NCBI GenBank assembly: GCA_027576995.1 | Contig: JANBQC010000257.1 | Coordinates: 1 to 37,567 of the forward strand | Length of the DNA: 37,567 nt | Reading direction: 5' to 3' | From: Dimargaris cristalligena | Taxonomy: Eukaryota; Kickxellomycota; Dimargaritomycetes; Dimargaritales; Dimargaritaceae | Part shown: piece after piece, positions 33,919 to 37,567 of the stretch | Layout of the letters: each line of letters opens with the position of its first letter | Numbering within the stretch: position 1 is the first letter of the stretch | The notes under the pieces: model-generated | Told to the model about the DNA's origin: nothing | The model's input: the letters and a program-made list of their open reading frames with translations, nothing else | Database searches by the model: none | Position numbers and translations under genes: made by a program

Positions 33919-34308
33919 CTAGTATTTGGGTGGGATGGAGCGGCGGTTGAAAACTTGGCCGCAGGGGCCGCTGATACAGCCGGTGCCACAGTGGGCAGTA
34001 GTAAAGCCGCACCAGCCTTGCTGGCTACAGCAAGCACCGCTCTGGCAGGGCGAATTAGCGTTGCAGCTGCCGGGTCCGTTGGGTGGGGGATTGGGGGAGC
34101 CGGGAGTAGGGGTACCCTTGCAAGGCCCGCTCTGACAGCCGGAGCCGCAATGGGCGTCAGTCGAGCCGCAGAAACCGAAGCCGCTACAGCAGGTACCGTT
34201 GGCACACGGCTTAGCGACACTACAAGTACCGTCGGAGCCCTCGGCCACGGCAGAAGCAACGAGGACCGAGAGGGTGGCGAGGAGAGTGATGGTGAAGAAC
34301 TTGGCCAT
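33919..34308 (-). CDS. Secreted protein with two hevein-type chitin-binding domains
   Basis: A 129-residue, probably secreted chitin-binding protein. Residues 1-22 form a signal peptide, with cleavage expected after SAVA. Two type 1 chitin-binding (hevein-like) domains follow at 29-63 and 82-116. Each has the full eight cysteines with the spacing C-x5-C-x4-CC-x5-C-x6-C-x3-C-x4-C. Each keeps aromatic positions typical of the sugar-binding face (FGF and QGW before the fifth cysteine). A Pro/Gly-rich linker (64-81) separates them and a short basic tail ends the protein. No catalytic domain is attached. Likely roles are binding cell-wall chitin, either the fungus's own or that of another organism. 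Single exon; a TATA-like sequence lies about 150 bases upstream. Confidence 0.93.
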   Translation of the reverse strand: MAKFFTITLLATLSVLVASAVAEGSDGTCSVAKPCANGTCCSGFGFCGSTDAHCGSGCQSGPCKGTPTPGSPNPPPNGPGSCNANSPCQSGACCSQQGWCGFTTAHCGTGCISGPCGQVFNRRSIPPKY

Positions 34309-34671
34309 GGTGGAGGTAGGTTGTAGTAGGTTCAGTTTAAACTACAGTGGAGTTGGTTGGAATTAGCCTAGAGTATAAAGGGTGCTGGGTGGTGGGCGCG
34401 CTGAATGGTGCTAGTGAGGAAGTGCTTGATGATAATCCAGGCGATACTCAGGTCCGACTTTTATATTTTTTGAAACTAATGGTAGTAGGCTGCTCAATCG
34501 ATTCACAATTTTAGTTTGGGTTTGTAGCCAGCAAACGTTCTTAGATTCCGTCTTAAACACTCCCTGGCCTACCCATCTATATAATAATACGGGATGAATA
34601 AGCCGCTGGCGGATAAAAGATGAGTTTTCACGGAAATGCGAAATAATCTCTATAATTGTTTTTATTCAGAA
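34309..34671. other. Upstream region of the hevein-domain gene
   Basis: Holds the presumed promoter of the minus-strand hevein gene, including a TATA-like site at 34458-34465. No coding region is supported. Confidence 0.45.
34458..34465 (-). promoter_or_regulatory. TATA-box-like sequence upstream of the hevein-domain gene
   Basis: The minus strand reads TATAAAAG, about 150 bases before the start codon at 34308. Distance and sequence suit a TATA promoter with a leader of about 100 bases, but the region is AT-rich and chance is possible. Confidence 0.3.
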
Positions 34672-34890
34672 TGGCCCGGTCCAAAAACCGGAGTTCCAAA
34701 TATATTGCCTAGTGAGGCCTCCCCCGAATTTGTAGTTTCATCGGCAGGACATTGGCCCAATGGTCTGCAAGAAGTCAACTATTTCTATTGTTTTAATCTG
34801 CATCCCACAGCCCCGCTTTCCAAAAATTACCGGTTCAACGTATCCGTGACATCATATCCATATGAATCGATACATACATTCGGGTTATAA
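34636..34890 (+). CDS. Candidate small ORF or terminal exon, unknown
   Basis: I do not recognise this protein. The frame from ATG 34636 has 84 codons. An acceptor-like TTTTTATTCAG ends at 34670, so the real exon may begin at 34671 and belong to a longer gene. The encoded segment is rich in Pro, Tyr, Phe and Asn and contains an Asn-x-Ser site (FNVSV), which would suit a secreted protein. An AATAAA lies 72 bases after the stop. I found no upstream exon that joins in frame. Confidence 0.35.
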   Translation: MRNNLYNCFYSEWPGPKTGVPNILPSEASPEFVVSSAGHWPNGLQEVNYFYCFNLHPTAPLSKNYRFNVSVTSYPYESIHTFGL

Positions 34891-34962
34891 ACCAAAAACA
34901 GTAGGTGGCATCGAATTATTCATGCCGTGTATTAGTGATAGACCCTTTCGGACTCCGAAATT

Positions 34963-34968
34963 AATAAA
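34963..34968 (+). terminator. Possible polyadenylation signal for the ORF ending at 34890
   Basis: AATAAA on the plus strand, 72 bases after the stop codon of the candidate exon at 34636-34890. Confidence 0.3.
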
Positions 34969-36180
34969 ACTTTACGAATGTGAATCCGTCTGCACACTTT
35001 CCTAGACCCTTGCTGTGACAATAGCCCAAACTAGGGCAGCTGACTACCTTGAAGTCATGGGTCGATAAATACAACTATGTTTAGGTCAATGGCCACACAA
35101 ATGAGCAGAGTAGTTGGCGATTAGCTCCCAAGCTACCAAGAGAACAATGCAACACCAAAATTAGATGTAAGAAATATCGTATATACAATAAATTGGCGGC
35201 AGCCTTAACGGGTGCATAAATAAGCTAGCGACTGACAAAATATTGTTAGTTTTATGGGAATTGGCATGCGCTACAGAATCTTTAATAGAGTACGTAAGCC
35301 AGGAATACCAGACGCTAGGCACGTCAAGATATGATTGAAAAATGCTTTCGACCTGATCCTTGCCAGGGAGTCTTACTACCATAGAGTCCCATGACACCTG
35401 TGGGTACATCCGAGGATGATATCCATTACCTAGAACTTGGGATATCTGGATAACCTAATAGAAAAAACGGACCACACTGGTAAGCGGGATTCCGACCTTA
35501 GAACTCAGCAGCGATAATATATGTCGGTCCATGAACAATCTATTTATAGCATACCGGCATCAGACGTTGGTAGCGTCCAACTAATTATAAAAATTACCAA
35601 CCTAAGTGTCTAAGGACCTATAAAATAGCGAAAAAAAAGCACATAGCGGCATAGTATACATTTGAGTAATTAGAGACTGTTGAGCTCTGTAAACCTATAG
35701 ATATTGATATATGTTAGGCAACTTTGGTCAATTTTTGCATAAATACCACATGATACATCTAATGCGTCATAGAATAACCCGTTGATGCTGTTACAGGTGT
35801 ACGCTAGAGGGTCCCTCAAATATATGAACTTTTACAAGCAGGGAGGTTTGGCCAATATAAGCGCATTCTTGGGGCTATACACATCATATGCCTTATTTAT
35901 ATCCGATAGAGGTAGGGACATCATACTAAGAAACCTCGGATTAATCCAAATAGAACATATAATAAACTCCAGGAAACCGAATGATGTACTAATAATATTC
36001 TAGGCAGCCATCCGCACGTACAGGTATGAATAGAACTACTAGATGCTAGTGGACTGAGGAGTCATTATTATTTTGGCGTAAAGTAGACTTTGGTAATTAC
36101 TATCAATAGCAAATTGTGGTTTGGTAAAAACCTACAATTTATCGAATTTATTGGGTACGATCATTTCCATAATCATGTAT

Positions 36181-36186
36181 TTTATT
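36181..36186 (-). terminator. Possible polyadenylation signal for the ORF ending at 36231
   Basis: The minus strand reads AATAAA here, 44 bases after the stop codon of the candidate small membrane protein. A second AATAAA occurs about 35 bases further on. Confidence 0.3.
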
Positions 36187-36230
36187 ACAACAAAGGAATC
36201 GCTATTGCCTTAACAATGAATTGTTCAGTT

Positions 36231-36503
36231 TCATCTGAAATCGGGGGTGGGAAGTAACCCGCCGAAAATAAGACCTGGTGCGAAAGGAAAGGCCGTCAAT
36301 GACGATGGACCTTCGCTAGTGATCGTGTGGATATCTCCAGCAATATCATGGCCAGCCCCACCGTCCAGTGTATTGAAAACCCCAATTTTGTTCTTTAAAA
36401 CGGGGAACATAGCCCCGAACACGAGTGTGAGTATAATTTTAAGTAAGATTATGAGTTCGCTTCCGATTAACATACTCGGGAGCAAATAATCATGGCGGAC
36501 CAT
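36231..36503 (-). CDS. Candidate small membrane protein (90 aa)
   Basis: Not recognised. The frame starts with ATG at 36503 and encodes a hydrophobic helix at about residues 12-35 (MLIGSELIILLKIILTLVFG), then a Gly/Thr/Ser-rich stretch (DGGAGHDIAGDIHTITSEG) and a second moderately hydrophobic end (FAPGLIFGGLL). GC content is higher than the flanks and AATAAA follows the stop at 44 bases. The opposite strand is also open over almost the same interval, so a chance ORF is possible. Confidence 0.3.
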   Translation of the reverse strand: MVRHDYLLPSMLIGSELIILLKIILTLVFGAMFPVLKNKIGVFNTLDGGAGHDIAGDIHTITSEGPSSLTAFPFAPGLIFGGLLPTPDFR

Positions 36504-36678
36504 TTAATGAGATATTATATATATTATTTTAGAATATATCACATTAAAGTAATCATCTGTTAGTGTACCAGAGAAGGGGTCCACAGATGTGAAGAACGAA
36601 GATGACCAGGGTTGCCTTGAGTTCGTTATTATTGGCTCGACTTTACAGATATATTCGATTTTTTGTATAAATAGTAAA

Positions 36679-36872
36679 TCATTCGTTAAAATTGCGATGT
36701 CCCAGTTTTCCTGCGTAACCGGTTTCTCTTTCCGAAAGAGACAAAGTCATCGTCTTCGTCCCTGTCTTTCCGACCTCCAGGCCCGATTCCCCATAGTTCG
36801 ACAATACCCCATCAAATCCTCCCGGTCCCCCGGTTCCTGGCACTGCAGGATCATACCCGTCCGCTTGATTGG
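36679..36872 (-). CDS. Candidate terminal exon, Gly/Pro-rich
   Basis: A GC-rich island in AT-rich DNA. On the minus strand an acceptor-like CCCACTAG precedes 36872, and the following frame is open for 64 codons to a TGA at 36679. It encodes a Gly/Pro-rich start (YDPAVPGTGGPGGFDG) and a charged end. Another minus-strand frame over the same bases also looks protein-like (RKDRDEDDDFVSFGKRNRLRR), as does a plus-strand frame, so the reading frame is uncertain. No upstream exon was found. Confidence 0.2.
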
Positions 36873-37192
36873 CTAGTGGGATGAATTTCCGAAAGGGGGC
36901 GCCGACGTCGGGCTAGATAAACTGGTCCTTGGGATAGGTAGCTTGCTCTGGCCTAGTACAAACTTAGCACTTAGGATTCAATATAGTGTTCCTTCCGGGG
37001 GCGGATATAAATTTTCTATGCGTATTGTATATATGTATATATTGGACCCTTAACTCTTGCCATTTCTTCAATTGGATTGCTATGGTCTTTTCTCTAAAAG
37101 TTCTGCACATTGGCCCCCGAGGAGCTCGTTCCGAATACTAAGATGGGCGTAACCTACAAGAAGATTACCATCAGTGTCCCAGTTTATCTACA

Positions 37193-37567
37193 ATGGGTAT
37201 ATTAGCAATACATCGGCGCAGAAGTAAAGATATTCGCCTGGACAAATACTGCTCCAACATCAACGAGGTGTTTACCAACAGGCCCTGGCATCCCATGGCG
37301 AACATTGTATCAACTGTACGGGGCTATTTGTCTGTACGCTGGGTGGTATGGATGACCTATATTTTGGAAATTCATTTCTCCCGCCCCTCCGAATCCTATA
37401 CTCTGATTGGTTCGTCCTAATACCTGGGATTATTCTCTATCTATGATTATATCACCTTATACTCGGAACAACGTTTTTATCATCATTACCGCTATTTCCA
37501 ATACAATAAAACCAACCGCAGGCATCTAGCTTTGCCCCTTGCGGTTCTTTCTCTCTTCTTTAAATTA
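37193..37567 (+). pseudogene. Interrupted reading frame running off the right edge
   Basis: From 37193 to the window end one frame is open for 125 codons except for a single TAA at 37418-37420. Codon use and composition (many Tyr, Arg, Trp and Phe residues) stay protein-like on both sides of it. A segment (IVSTVRGYLSVRWVVW followed by IH and RP) loosely resembles the Frag1/DRAM/Sfk1 membrane-protein family (PGAP2, Cwh43), but this is weak. Possible readings: a decayed gene, a gene with an intron spanning the stop, or chance. TATA-like sequence lies at 37027-37043. Confidence 0.25.

Larger units (their letters stand above)
34891..36230. other. AT-rich spacer
   Basis: No gene is supported. Two frames of about 73-82 codons (35161-35409 minus; 35785-36003 plus) have no domain and no supporting signals that I trust. 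No repeat of the inverted-repeat family is seen here. Confidence 0.45.

Noticed and set aside
35161..36003. Two small frames (35161-35409 minus, 35785-36003 plus)
   Set aside because: No recognisable domain, no polyadenylation signal close by, and AT-rich composition like the spacer around them.

Overview
The window looks like nuclear DNA of a fungus, probably an early-diverging filamentous lineage. It carries fungal-type housekeeping genes (kinetochore SPC24, Mediator MED6, coatomer alpha, RFC3, TRM5, proteasome RPN1) split by spliceosomal introns with GTAAGN-type donors and TAG/CAG acceptors. It also has a secreted protein with two hevein-type chitin-binding domains. Coding exons are clearly richer in GC than the AT-rich spacers. 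The lineage is an inference from gene content; I cannot run a search.

Layout. 1-4961: gene-poor spacer with one 137-bp inverted-repeat element. 4962-5144 (-): probable last exon of an unrecognised gene. 5606-6268 (-): orphan secreted protein. 8027-8449 (-): YjbQ/UPF0047 family enzyme. 9079-10371 (+): protein with two CCCH zinc fingers, spliced from a two-codon first exon. 11079-14851 (+): 1189-residue coiled-coil protein ending in tandem BRCT-like domains. 15620-17947 (+): MED6, seven exons. 18763-23001 (-): coatomer alpha (COPA), divergent from RFC3 (23571-25017, +). 25733-27573 (+): TRM5. 28261-29322 (-): SPC24. 30119-32833 (-): RPN1. 33919-34308 (-): hevein-domain protein. 34309-37567: AT-rich spacer with a few weak candidate exons and an interrupted reading frame running off the right edge.

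The genes are independent housekeeping functions: transcription (MED6), Golgi-to-ER transport (COPA), replication clamp loading (RFC3), tRNA modification (TRM5), chromosome segregation (SPC24) and proteolysis (RPN1). They do not form a pathway or cluster. I see no rRNA, tRNA, CRISPR or autonomous transposon.

The most notable items are: (1) a family of about 138-bp elements with long terminal inverted repeats, flanked by TA in the three clear copies (341-477, 5403-5540, 25467-25604) plus a diverged fourth copy near 33317-33453, which looks like a Tc1/mariner-type MITE; (2) the coiled-coil plus tandem-BRCT protein; (3) a tight intron length distribution, with 14 of 18 inferred introns between 181 and 225 nt. 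I found no convincing multi-gene undescribed system.
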